Source of the DNA: Symbiodinium natans
Taxonomy: Eukaryota; Sar; Dinophyceae; Suessiales; Symbiodiniaceae
Length of the DNA stretch: 64,000 nt
Reading direction: 5' to 3'
NCBI GenBank assembly: GCA_905221605.1
Contig: CAJNDS010002590.1
Location: forward strand, 62,501-126,500
Shown here: positions 1-11,100 of the stretch, piece by piece
Numbering within the stretch: position 1 is the stretch's first letter
How the letters are laid out: every line of letters begins with the position of its first letter
Position numbers and translations under genes: made by a program
Notes under the pieces: generated by a model
Database searches by the model: none
The model's input: the letters and a program-made list of their open reading frames with translations, nothing else
What the model was told of the DNA's origin: nothing

Positions 1-55
1 GGGTTTAGGGATTCGGGTTTTCGGGTTTCGGGCTTCGGGTTTCGGGGTTTAGGGG
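1..55 (+). repeat. Degenerate telomere-like G-rich repeat
   Basis: Variants of GGGTTTAGG, GGGTTTCGG and GGGCTTCGG run from the first base. This is a decayed TTTAGGG tract, and it may continue outside the window. Confidence 0.6.
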
Positions 56-847
56 CCTGTTGGACCTCATGGTACGGGGCCGGCTACTCCAATCGTGTGA
101 CACAGCCTTTGTGCCAAGAGTGCCGCGGTGTGACTATTTCTGGAAGAGAAAGTGTACAAGACACCTGGGGCCCCTGCAGGTATTATCCTGTCCAAATACA
201 CATCATGGTAAGAGTAGCAATAATACTGAAGTTCGGTACTTGAAGGCCCAAGCCCTTCAAGCTTCCAGCCCGAACACGGCTCCAACACCCTTAGCTCGAA
301 AGCCCGAGCTAAGCCCCAAGTGCGGTTTCTGTGTGGCCAGTTCTCCCTCGGCGAGATGAAGGAAATACATGACATCCGGCAAAGTGTCCAGCTCGGCCCT
401 CAGTTGCTCTGAGCAGTCTTGGCAGCTTCCTTGGCAGCTTTGCCCTTCTCTTTTTGGAAGGTCAAAGGTCGTGTCTACGTTCCTGCTGACACTGGTTCTG
501 AACCGAAACCGTGAAGCCCAGAATCTTAAGTATGTTGTGCAAAGATGCATGCTGTAAACACCCTTGTTTTGTGCTTGTTCACAAATTTGAATGGACGCTA
601 TAACCGCCCCCCCCCCGCCCACATAAACATACAGAGAGAAAAACGAAGGAAAATGACAAAGAAAGGACGACATAAATGAGCAAGAAAGAATGACTCAAAG
701 CAAGCAATAACAAAACACAGACAAATATATCGACAGGAAATGTAACCATTCAATTCAGGAAGAAGTGTACGCCTGCGGCTGCGGCTGCAGGCTTTCCCAG
801 CAGACATGGCGTGCCCGCTGTGTGCTGGGGTGGCGGACACGCCTACT
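56..847. other. No recognisable gene
   Basis: The open frames of 60-140 codons on both strands overlap one another and match no domain I know. A short C-run lies near 607-617. I see nothing else that can be supported. Confidence 0.5.
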
Positions 848-981
848 CGGGGGTTCATGGTACCCATTAGCCAATTAAAACTGTAGTTATGTAGCCCACT
901 TCCCGTTTAAGCGCGCTACTGTGGTTGTAGTTGGGTTACAAGTACAGTCATTATTGGGGTAATACGTACCATGAACCTCCA
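848..981. repeat. MITE-A copy 1 (short inverted-repeat element)
   Basis: The left end GGGGGTTCATGGTAC and the right end GTACCATGAACCTCC are near-perfect inverted repeats of about 15 bases, enclosing about 105 bp. The same ends recur at 2031-2170 and 62951-63167, so this is a dispersed non-autonomous element and not a chance hairpin. There is no coding capacity. Confidence 0.7.
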
Positions 982-2030
982 AGCAATCCTGCCCCGCCGT
1001 GGGGGATCGCACCAAGCGCCACCCACACAGCTGGACTCAGCGTTGTGTTCGAGAAGCTCCCAACCGCTGAAGCCGCCTGATGGCGGAGATGGTGAGGATG
1101 GTCGGGTGGGCCGACAACTACGGTCCTTCTTGGCTGGAGCCTCCGTGCGAGCCAGCAGCCGCGCTGCAGAAGACTACGAGACGCACAGGCTAAGGCCATC
1201 TTGGTACAGCCACACTCTGCCGCTCTGCTGCAGTACAGGTCTGGTGGGCCTTGCCTGGGCGGTATCAAGCCTTCGGGCTGCAGCGCGAACATTCGCGCTC
1301 AGTTTCTGCGGCGGGCGGGCGAGTCGCTACGCGACAATGGTTTTTCACCCCTGCTCCTTATGTAGGCCCTGGCGCATCTTCAGCATGTGGCACTGAGTCT
1401 TCCTTGCCCGCTCCACCTGAATGAGTGGGCGGCGGCAAAGGTCAGCAGCAGCACATGTCCCCCGCCCTTGCGCATAACCGATTTTGGGGATTTGAGCATA
1501 CGCCTCATTTTGTCTGCGCGTCTTGTTTTCGCACCGCCCTGGAAAGTAGGAGTTTGGCCTCTTCACCCTTGACCGAAGTGGTTCAACCAGTGCCTCCTTG
1601 CTCATATGGCCTCTGGCCAGCAGAAGAGCTTTCGGAAGCTAACAAACCACAGAAGACCCGAATGACAGCGAAGCAATCAACAAAGGAAAGGACAGAAGAT
1701 AGAGAGCGACAATAGTCTTCAGAACCATGAAAGTACTAAGCAGAAAACTGTTATTTACAGTGTTTTTGCCTCTCTGTACAACATACGCGGAATCAACGCA
1801 GCACCCCAACACTAACGATCACTAACTTGCCCCAAGCATGGACTTAGGTTTTTACAACTTTGCATATATAAAAAGAAAATTAAAACCCAATGGGCGAAAC
1901 GCGCACCTCTACAGAAAAACCACGTACGGGTCAAGCTGAGACTTGCAATGGCAACGAGGGTCAGTCCAAACCCTGGCCTCCGGCACAAAGGAATCGCCAC
2001 GTCTTAAGGGGGGGGGCATGCTGCTCTGCT
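982..2030. other. No recognisable gene
   Basis: Only overlapping short frames are present (for example 971-1396 and 951-1292 on opposite strands) with no motif. A short stretch near 1791-1815 resembles 29910-29940, immediately right of the large retrotransposon, which suggests a shared degenerate repeat. Confidence 0.45.
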
Positions 2031-2170
2031 TGGAGGTTCATGGTACTTATTCACTTAATAGCAGCTGTACTTATAGCCCAATTGAAATCATATCAGGGCA
2101 CTTCAGGGGCTCGTAAGTGGCTATAAGTAACTATAAGTACAGTTATGATGGTTAATAACATGAACCTCCA
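2031..2170. repeat. MITE-A copy 2
   Basis: The element begins TGGAGGTTCATG and ends CATGAACCTCCA, a perfect 12-bp terminal inverted repeat. Sub-terminal CTGTACTTATAG and CTATAAGTACAG form a second inverted pair. Total length is 140 bp and it is non-coding. I found no clear target duplication. It is the best-preserved member of the family here. Confidence 0.8.
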
Positions 2171-3356
2171 GGTGTTGCTGGACTCGTTGAAAGTCCCAAT
2201 TTCGTTGAAAGGACAACTCAACAACCGCTTAGCGCCGGTCAAACGAAATCGGCTTTTGAAGTTGCCCCTCGATATCTTCAAACTGTGCCGCCTCTGGCAA
2301 GGCACCTTCGTCCAAAACCGAAGAGTTGCCTTGTCACGGCCGGACAGGGCAGGTAAAGAAAACAAGAACGCAGATCGAAACAACAGAGAGAGAGAGAGCG
2401 AGAGAGATCGCATCGCAATGGTCCCGAAACATGCCGGATTCCGAGGTTGAATCGGCTTCGCGATCCTGTACTTTGCGAATGCATCCTGTCCCAGAAGCTG
2501 TCGGTTGCTTGTCGCGGCTTTTGCTCCTTGCCTACGACTTCGGAAATGTGTTATGCAGGACTACTGCAAGAGACGTCTTGATCCGCATAAAGTAGCGCAC
2601 AGGCTTTCATTTGCTTTGAGTACGTGCGGTGTAGCAGGAATTCGCAACCGCACACAGAGTGGCTTCAATCCAGTAGGTTCTACGTGTATAGGACAGAAGC
2701 TAATTATAGCTAATTACACGTGTCCAGGCATCAACGTGATGAATCCTTGTCATAAGGGCCTTTCTAAGAAGTTGCTTCTGCGATACCATTCAAGGTGGCC
2801 TACAAGCTCTTGGACCACAGCAGCCTGATCTCGGACTATGCGAAAGTGCCGGACGCAGGACACGGATCCTGGACTTCCCACTGGCAACACTTTGGCCGAC
2901 ACTGACTGCGCTCATGGGTGCTGAGATGTGCCGAGCCTTTTCGATTTTATCGAGAAGGAGCGCGCTCTGCCACCTTTTCGGGGGCAATGCGGCCTCCGCT
3001 GCTGTGACCGCTGTATCCAGGAAATGCAGGACACGTCTTCTGGCAGCTGAAGCGCCTTAATATGTCGCACCGAGAGATATGTTTGCTTTGTGTCACGAGT
3101 GGGTTCACAGGTTCGTGAGTCCCTCGCAAATGTCTTTCACGCCTGCGCTGCATATGCAGCACGGCCAGGGCGCTACGCGGTCATACGCGGTCCGCTCCAC
3201 TGGGTCGCAGTCAGTGACCCTCGTGCGCACGGGATTCTGAAATGCAATGTAGCAGCAATGCAAATTATCCCAGATAGCCGCTCTTCAAATTTTCGCGCAC
3301 GCATGATCTATGATGATCAGAACTACGTCGAAGCCCAGGCAACCATTAATTCTGTG
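2171..3356. other. No recognisable gene; short GA-rich run
   Basis: A GAGAGAGAGAGCGAGAGAGA run lies at about 2386-2407. The remaining frames are short, overlap on both strands and have no domain signal. Confidence 0.45.
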
Positions 3357-3630
3357 AGCAAGCGCCTAAACCCCCAGCCATTCCAGTAAGCAAGGGGTGG
3401 ACATGAATGCCCAAAACCCTGTAAAGCGATGGGAGCACCTGAAGAGCCACACCCCCAAGTTAATGTGTGTTTTTTGGTGGGCGATAATCTTGAATTTTCC
3501 CAAAGCGACACCTTCAGACTTCAAGCGTGGATAGCTGATGCGAAAACCCTGTAAAGCGACGGGAACATTTGAAAAGCGACACCCCTCTCATGTTATGTCC
3601 ATGAGCGCTGCCAGCCTGTTGGCCGTCGCT
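3357..3630. repeat. MITE-B copy 1 (degenerate)
   Basis: The element begins AGCAAGCGCC and ends GGCCGTCGCT, and contains the hallmark motif CCCTGTAAAGCGA twice, about 130 bp apart. It is 274 bp, the same length as the copy at 15803-16076. It is non-coding, and flanking duplications are no longer clear. Confidence 0.7.
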
Positions 3631-3759
3631 CATGTTGAATTGATTCAGCTGACTGGAGTTCAGAAGTCATCGGCCTTTGCATGACAAGGTTTCTTGCTCG
3701 ACGTAATGCAAACTTGAAACTGACGACGAGCTGAATTTGTCATGCATCCAGGCTGGCTC

Positions 3760-4050
3760 CAGCAATTGCATCTTCAGCCGCTTGGAAGGCTGCTACGGAA
3801 GCGAGTGCAAAGACGACTGCTGAGACCTCTCAGTTTCAGCGGCTTCACACCAGACTCCAGATTTGCCTTCAGGGGGCATTTCGTAATCGCTGTCCTGGAA
3901 GCCTCTTCAGCATAGACTGCGCAGCGGAAGACTCTTCTTTCGCATCTTCTCGACAGAGGACGCTCGAGTGCGAGCAGTTCGCTTCGGGTGATATGCTTGT
4001 GCGTGCGCACTCATTGCTTTTCGATCTGGGAAGGAACGAGGTTGTTCCAT
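3760..4050. repeat. R1 interspersed repeat, partial copy
   Basis: This stretch resembles 5520-5820: both share CACCAGAC, GGGGCAT, TCCTGGAA and an ATCTGGGAAGGAA block in the same order. The sequence is decayed, and no coding frame is conserved between the copies. Confidence 0.5.
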
Positions 4051-4127
4051 CAGCGAAGCGCGGAAGGGCGTTCCAGCCATTGCATGAATGCTTGCTCTAG
4101 TTCTCGTAACACAAGCGCCAGCGGATC

Positions 4128-4541
4128 TTGGTGCAGCACCTCAGCCGCCCGCAGCTGATGTCCATGGCCCTCCACTTCTGCCGCACCCAGGCCGAGCAGC
4201 GCGGTTTCACGGACCACGTGCAGGAGATCCTTGCGCTCCTCGAGGCGGGGGCAAGCGGCTCAGCAAGCTCTGCGGAGTCGGGGGATGCCGTGACGGACCG
4301 TGACATCCGCAACTTGCGCAAGACGCTTGCCCGGATGAGCTTTTTCAGCCTGATCCAAACCAACCCCATAAATGGAGACGGATATGTCCAGATCAGGGCC
4401 CGGGACCCTGGGCGTCGACTTCTCGTGGGTGAGGTGGCAGTAGGCACAAGCCTGGCCATTCCCACAATGGCCGGTCGTGAAGTAGATGCAAGGGCGGCGG
4501 CACACGTCCGGGTGGCCCCTACTCCCCAAGCTGGAGTCTGA
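4128..4541 (+). CDS. Hypothetical coding fragment, possible exon
   Basis: I do not recognise this gene. The frame is open for 137 codons. Over roughly the first 85 codons (to about 4380) nearly every third base is G or C, and the peptide is helix-rich (QLMSMALHFCRTQAEQRG...), both typical of genuine dinoflagellate exons. The first in-frame ATG is at 4158, but nothing marks it as a start, so an internal exon or broken copy is as likely. The second half of the frame is antisense to a CCCH zinc-finger motif at 4441-4556 and is probably not coding. There are no neighbours to suggest a pathway. A remote guess is that it was once the C-terminal helical part of the zinc-finger gene and has since been inverted, but I cannot show that. 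Confidence 0.35.
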   Translation: MVQHLSRPQLMSMALHFCRTQAEQRGFTDHVQEILALLEAGASGSASSAESGDAVTDRDIRNLRKTLARMSFFSLIQTNPINGDGYVQIRARDPGRRLLVGEVAVGTSLAIPTMAGREVDARAAAHVRVAPTPQAGV

Positions 4542-4556
4542 GCCGAGCTGCTCCAC
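4441..4556 (-). pseudogene. CCCH zinc-finger protein fragment
   Basis: The minus strand encodes CRRPCIYFTTGHCGNGQ followed by ACAYCHLTHE, giving C-x7-C-x5-C-x3-H, the spacing of a CCCH (C3H1) zinc finger. Such fingers bind RNA in eukaryotic post-transcriptional regulators, and single-finger CCCH proteins are abundant in dinoflagellates. The open frame extends from 4556 to 4260, but downstream of the finger it becomes low-complexity and overlaps a better plus-strand frame, so only about 39 residues look real. There is no complete domain architecture, start or stop context. I infer a broken gene or a single exon. The motif itself is clear; the gene status is not. Confidence 0.5.
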
Positions 4557-4689
4557 ACAAGACCCTCAGAAGGCCTTCTGACATGCAGTCTTGTACCGAT
4601 GTGTCCTCCGTTCAGTGTGCTGCACAATGCCTATGGGCCAGGAGTTTCGAGCGCTTGTGTATCATATAGCTGGTCTAGACAACGTCAAG

Positions 4690-5010
4690 TTCCCTTCAAA
4701 TTGTACCACCAGTGCTGAGGGCGCGAACAGTGGATCGCCGCTGGCTGAGAACGTTTGTGATCGCTGCTGGCGCAGGCGGCATATGCTGTGCTCACGCGTG
4801 GGCACTGCTTGCGTAGGAATGACAGGCGTTCGCAGCTTCGACTGGTGCCGGGCAGTTCCACCAATGCTCGGGAGGGCGTGCTTGCCTGTATCAACAGTGC
4901 ACGGATGCTGCTGTATTCTGGCAGCTGCCCTCGATGTCACAAGAGCAATCGCTCCGCCTGCAAAGTTTGTAGACTTCTCAGGGGCACGAGAGCGTCACGA
5001 GAGAGTCCTG
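4690..5010. repeat. R1 interspersed repeat copy
   Basis: It shares long near-identical stretches with 5685-5990 and 7680-7885, including GGAATGACAGGCGTTCGCAG and CTCGATGTCACAAGAGCAAT. Reading frames are not conserved between copies, so the repeat is non-coding. Confidence 0.7.
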
Positions 5011-5519
5011 CTTGTCGCTGAAGAAGTGCCCTTTCCAAGCATTGGCCATCGCTTCTGACTCGATCCCGGAAGGAGTGGCAAGTCATGTCAAGTTTTCTTT
5101 GCAGGGGCAACGCCTGAACCTGAATCAAGCAGCTTTGCTTGACCAGGGAAGTCGGAGGAGTCAACGGAATCAGCCGTTGTCTTGGTCTCATGAAATGTCA
5201 AGCTGCCAGTCGATGCGGCAAAATGCATCTCGTAGCGTCCTACAGTAGCACTTTGTGCTAAACAGTTGCTCAGGTCAGCTCAATTCCCGTCCTAATTACT
5301 GTTCTAAGATCGGCCCATGTGCAATGTCTCGTGCATGTACTCGATATGCAAAGTTTGGCTGATGGCGCCTAGTCACAGCTGAGGATGTGAATGGAGCTTG
5401 AAATGGAGTTTCTTTTCGCTTTCAGGGTTTTCCAGCCTGTGACCACTGCCTTGTGTCCAGCTTTGGGGGACTGTGGCTCCATTTGAAAACGGAATCGAGC
5501 CCAGGGAAACTGCTCTGAG
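5011..5519. other. No recognisable gene
   Basis: Sequence between two R1 copies. Short frames only, without motifs. Confidence 0.4.
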
Positions 5520-5990
5520 CCGAGCGGGCTCAACACCAGACCCAGGCAAATACTCTGTTTCCCTTCATGGGGCATGTCGTAGTCCAAGCTGCCCTGGAAC
5601 CCCACGCCGCTTCGGCGCAGAGTGCATAAGAGAAGACTCTGGTTTCGGAGCCGCTCAGAGTGTGCTCGTAGGAGTGCGAGAACTTCGCTTCAGATTGTGC
5701 TACCAGTGCTGAGGTCGCGAGCCGTGGCTCGCCGCTGCCTAAGAACGTTTGCGATTGCAGCTGGCGCATGCCTGCTCGCGCGAGGGCACTAATTGCGTGT
5801 CGATCTGGGAAGGAATGACAGGCGTTCGCAGCTTCGACTGGTGCCGGGCTGTTCCACCAAGGACGCTCGGGAGGGCGCTCCTGTGATATGCATTCTGGCA
5901 GCTGCCCTCGATGTCACAAGAGCAATCGCTCTGCCTGCAAAGTTTGTAGACTTTTCGGGCGCACGAGAGCGTCACGAGAGAGTCCTGGTC
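5520..5990. repeat. R1 interspersed repeat, longest copy
   Basis: It joins the segment seen at 3760-4050 to the segment seen at 4690-5010, so it is probably the fullest version (about 470 bp). Weaker relatives lie near 9060-9200 and 10575-10640. Confidence 0.65.
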
Positions 5991-6082
5991 ATGGTCCCAT
6001 GAAGAAGTGCGCTTGTGTCACAGGCGGGCAAGTGTTCGCCATAGTGGCCAGGAAGGCCTTGCAGCGTTCGAACACGGCTGTC

Positions 6083-6703
6083 TGAATCCCTTGGCAAAAG
6101 AACCCTTATTCACAAGGTCAAGACATGCGGGCTGTGCCCAAGCAAAGCCTCGCTTTGGCGAAAACATCCCAGCAAGAGCCGAAGCTGTGGACTTGTCATC
6201 AGTCACAGTTGCAAAGAGCCCTTTCCGGATCAGAAGAGCCGGATGAGCCACGAGCAAGCTGAGAGAATCTGGAAATACGCTACGGTCCATTCAGAATCTT
6301 ACATGGATGTCGTGTGAGAATGCTCCGTTCAAAGCCGCTGGGGCCCTCAATCGTTTCAATGTTCCCCATGCCTTGTCACAAGTCTGAGTCAAGCTTGCAA
6401 TGGCATGGCGACTCAGCGCCTGCCACAGATATCGGAAGAATCAAGAAGCCTCACAAATGTAACTTCGAGAAGGGGTGCATCAGCCGTGGAGCAAAATCGC
6501 CTGCCCGTGGCTGCCTGAATCCTTTGGCACAAGGACCCCCTTCTTCACAGGGTCAAGACATGCTGTGCCCAAGCTAAGCCTCGCTTTGACGAAAAGACCC
6601 CAACAAAGAGCTGAAGCCGTGAACTTGTCATCAGCTACGGTAGAGAAGAGTCCTTCCCATATCGGCAAAGCCGGATCAGCCACGAGCAAGCCGAGAGCAT
6701 CTG
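6083..6703. repeat. Direct duplication of a ~190-bp segment
   Basis: 6083-6272 and 6509-6703 align along their length, sharing GGTCAAGACATGC, AGCCTCGCTTTG, AACTTGTCATCAG and AGCCACGAGCAAGC in order. The copies are about 430 bp apart and diverged by scattered substitutions. Confidence 0.65.
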
Positions 6704-7313
6704 GCACCTTGTTTCTCGGCCAAGAGTCTGCCGCTAATTCTGCCGACTGGTGCCGCGAGAAATGTAGCCACAAGGCTAATCGATTTAGATTCGCCAATCC
6801 TACATAAACCCAGAACCCGAAAGCCAGTAGCCTACGGACACTTATGTGAGGGAGGATGATCAACTCCACAACCTCTAGCAACTAGTAATGCTCATAACCT
6901 GTGGCTGAGAGGTTGGTCCATGGGTCCATTCACGAAGCTTGGAGGGACAAGTGCTGCTGGAGGACTTTCAAGCTCCTGCATGTCATATAGCTAGTCTGGA
7001 TGATGTCAGGGAGAGATCTTGACAAGGGCACGACATCTAGAACGAGTTGTCTTTGAGGCATCACGTCAACGAAAAGACTCCGAATAAGCACCTCCAGGCA
7101 ATTCCTTTAAGACCTGGTTGCCCTTGCGCAGGTGGCACGCAGCCAACGATGCCTTGATGTTCGCCGAACGGTTCTTGAAAGGGGAATCCTCCGCTTCATT
7201 GGCCTTCAACGCGTCCACCCGACTTCCAGTTCGTAAAAAGGTTTGCAGGTGTTGAGACCAGCAGCTTTCTTTGTCCCACATCCACCACTCTTAACTTCGT
7301 CATTTCTATGTCA
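6704..7313. other. No recognisable gene
   Basis: No frame with domain signal. Nothing supportable seen. Confidence 0.4.
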
Positions 7314-7344
7314 CCCTAAACCCTAAACCCTAAACCCTAAACCC
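7314..7344 (-). repeat. Interstitial telomere repeat (CCCTAAA)4
   Basis: Four perfect head-to-tail units sit between unique sequences with sharp edges. Confidence 0.9.
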
Positions 7345-7679
7345 TTCATTGATGAGCTGAAGCGCTTGCGCCTTAGTCACCAGCGGGGAGTTTTCGACCA
7401 CCCTGGGGTGTATTGCGCCACGGGTGGGATGCTTGATGACAAGCCCTGTGCGAGATTCCCAAGTGCAGCCTAGGCTGCCGACAAGATTTCCGATGCGAAT
7501 GCTGTGACTCGTTTCGACCTCGCTCGCCAACAGGGTCCCAGACGTGTGTTGATGAGGAAGAACTTCTGGTCCATCGGTGAGTTGCACCCATCACCACACT
7601 AGCCTCTGCCAACTCCTTCTCGGTGCCAGTGCGATACGGATGTGAAGTGCCCCTGTCAGACAGTCAGGTTCTCTTCCCT

Positions 7680-7885
7680 GCTTCCCGTTCAAAGGTTGCT
7701 GGCTTCAGGGACTGGTGCCGGGCTCTTCCACCAATTGATGGGAGGGCGTGCCTGCCTGCATCAGCAGTTGCACGGATGCTGCCTGCTCCTGTGATACTTA
7801 TTCTGGCAGCTGCCATCGATGTCACAAGAGCAATCGCTCCGCCTGCCGGGTTTGGAGACTTCTCGGGGGCGGGGCTGGGCGCCTG
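7680..7885. repeat. R1 interspersed repeat copy
   Basis: It shares GACTGGTGCCGGGCTCTTCC, GGAGGGCGTGCCTGCCTG and the GATGTCACAAGAGCAATCG block with the copies at 4690-5010 and 5520-5990. Confidence 0.65.
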
Positions 7886-7946
7886 AAGACGGCGTCCCAG
7901 CAAAGAACGCACGAAGGCGCACCCGTCTGAAATACCTCCTCCCCTA

Positions 7947-8159
7947 TTAGGGTTTAGGGTTTAGGGTTTAAGAGAAAGGGACCAAATTTTTTTGGCCATG
8001 ATTCAACTCCCTCCTCACATGAACTGAGGAGAGCAGCGACATGTCTCTGCTTGCGGTCGCGAAGATCACTGGGATGCCTAACACGCCCTGGCATGCGGGG
8101 TCGGTAGACTGCCTGTCTCATAACATTGCTCACATCCTAAACCCTAAACCCTAAACCCT
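7947..8159. repeat. Two short telomere-repeat tracts in opposite orientation
   Basis: TTTAGGG units at 7947-7970 and CCCTAAA units at 8135-8159 face each other about 165 bp apart. The sequence between is unique. Confidence 0.85.
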
Positions 8160-11100
8160 GGGGGGTAGAATTCTCGGACTTGCGCATCAGTGTCTGACAG
8201 TCTGACACACGGTCGCACAACATGTCAGCTTGACCCGTATGTTTGAGAACAGGGGCAGCTGCGAGCGGGGTTTGGGCATGTCCCACAAACCTGTCCAGCA
8301 AAAGCTGAGACGGATGGCACCCTCGGAAGTAGGAGCGCCGGCACATTGTCGACCTGGCTCTTCCGGAGTGGGGTTAACTTGGTTAACCTGGGTCTCGGAC
8401 CATCATTCCCGCATCTTGGATGCTATTTCCCTTAAGAAATCGTGCGCTTTCTCGCCACTCGCGTAGAGCAACCGCTGAGCCCACAGAGTCGGTAGATGTC
8501 TGGTCCGTGTGACTTGAGAACCGAGGTGTACCCGTGACGCTGTGACACCGTGACGTACTCTCTCGCCAACAGATGCTATGCGTGAAAATGCCGTGTGCAA
8601 CGTCGCGTGGAACACGCGTGGGGGGCTTAATCCACACCTTTTTTCTGGGCACTTCAAAGGACATGGTGTGACTGGCCTTCTTTAAGTTAGGAGTTAGCAA
8701 GCTCCCTCGGAACCTGCGGGCCCCTGTTTTCCGCTCATGAAGGACTCTGGTATCTCTGGTGGAGCTGCTCCATGACCACTGGGGGTTTGTTATGGCAGCA
8801 AGATTTGGAGTAGTCAAGCACATCCTTCTGATGTCCACATCCTGGCCAAAGGCTGGCTATGTCCAAGAATCTTTGTGGGCGATGCAGCATTTTGTGGCTG
8901 AGTTGTGTCAAGTCACGACGTCTGGGGCCATTGCCCTTTGTACCTCAGGGAGCCTCCGCTCGGAACTGAGAGGGAATTTCTTGTCCGGGGTTGTTAAGGA
9001 AATTTTAGGAACGTAGTTGTGTCGGGAGACGGTTCCTAGCAAGCCGTGCTGCCGTAGGACGCGCCCTGTCCCTTCAGATTGTGCCGCTGGCCGGGAACGT
9101 TTGCCGTTGCATGCAGTTGCATGCGTCTTTATATCACATGAAGGCATGACAGGGTTCACGGCTTCGGCCCTGCCGGTGGTGCCAGGCGGTTGCCTGTCTT
9201 GCCTGTCATTGTCTCAGCAAGTGCACTAGTCACTCATGCTATCACCGGCAGCGGAGACGCAGAGCACATCTCAGTTTCTGAGCGAGGCCTCGCTACGTTC
9301 CATTCGCCGTCTGGGCTTGCCACAACTGTTAGACCTCGGGCTCTTCGATGCAATCATGCACATCTTGCAGTGAGAACGCCGGTGCGAGGCAATGCGGAAC
9401 ACTGCGGAGTAGTGCGGGGTTTCAGGCCAGAATCCGGCCGCACCATCCCTCACTGTTGGACCTTCACCAAGCTGGCCCTCGAAAGCCTTCTAGGCCTGGT
9501 GACCGCCCAAGACCGCCCTAAACGCCGCATCGCATGCGCTACTTTGCTTTAGGGCACAGGGCGAACTCCATTTGGCACAGACCCGGTTCATGTTCAAGCA
9601 GCTCGAAGGGAATCGGTTCCAAGTCCTGACGGCGCCTGACAGCTCCGCACGCCTGCCAGACATTCAGACAAGCCACCTTTATGATCTTTGGGCTGAGTCA
9701 GAGTCCTGTCCATATGGCGTCGTGTGGCCACGCGAGTGCTTGTGGACGAGATGCCGAAAGTCCTTTGCCTGCCCTAGCTGCTGTCGAACATGCCTCCACA
9801 GTCCATTGGCAAGATAACTTCCGAAGCTACTAACGGTGGGGGCTGGATGGAACTCGCCCTCGTGCGGCTCTTGAGTGTCATGTCTCATATCAGGTTCCAG
9901 GGTGACCCTGCATCCTAGGCCGAGCAGATGTGCAAGGCCTACATGTCCCTCCTCTCAAGGCTTCGGGCGCAGGAGCGATTCAGCTGGGGTTTTGAGTCGT
10001 CCGATGCACGTGTCCAGAGTGGATGTGTGCAGACTTCAGGCTTTTCTTGACTTCGATGGCATGGCTTCTGTATCTTCTGTGCAACCAGCCCTGGGTTGGC
10101 TCGTGCTCAAAAAAGGATGCCTAGTTCTCCTCGGCAGGGACGTTGCTAATTCAGCTAAATGAGCAGGTTTCATTTCACAGCCTCGAGCGGGGCAGCTTCC
10201 GCCTTTCACTCCGGATGACGCGCCGGGTGGACGCTCCGGGTGGATATGAGTTGGGGTGAAGAGGACATCCTTTTCTTAGAACATACTTCATCGGGCCTCA
10301 TGTCTTGCGGGGCCTGACTGCCCACCACAATCCAGTCTTGGCTCTCTGAGCCCTCAGAAATGCTGAAGCTGGGCGAGGCGTGCTCAGGTTGGCGAACTGC
10401 AGATCGCAGCTTTGTGCGGAGATTGCCTTGTGCTGATTCGCTCGTACCTTGCTCGCGGCATTGCGTCTCCTTCCGGGAGGAATTATAACGGGAGTTCAGC
10501 TGTCCGACTGCTACTCGAATGTTGCATCCACATAGGAAGAGAGCGCCTACCCAGCTGACCATGTCAGAGATGCGAGCAATGCGAGCCCCAGTCATCGTGA
10601 TTGCAGGCCTCGACGTCGCAAGAGCAGCTCGGTCTACTGAGTCAGGCTTTCGGGGTACAAATAGGTGCAAGTTGGTGCAAGTTGCATGGTCTTGGCACCG
10701 TGAAGACGTGCCCTTTCAAAAGCTGCAACTCTGTCCTATCTCTGCCTTGTCTAGCTGTTGCGGCCATCCTCGTGCTTGCAAGGTGGCACTCGACTGACCC
10801 AAAAAGGAGCAGTTCACGCATTCGACCTGAGTGTTAAGGTAGGTGCTCTTGCCCACGCGTCGCACTGTCCATCGCATTGATTGTTCTTGTGGCTCTCGAT
10901 GTCACAGCGGCTGAACTGCGCTGCTCTGGCAGACGAGATGGTCATGGTTTTGGCTTTCTGATAAAGAGCTCTCTTGCAAAAGTGTGCAGGGAAATGCGTT
11001 CTGTTGCTGCCTTGTTTGGCCGCGTCCCCCGTTCTTGTCCGAGCAACACTGACAGCTTGTGTATCCGGGCAGCAATCATAAGAGTTCACACCCTCGACTG

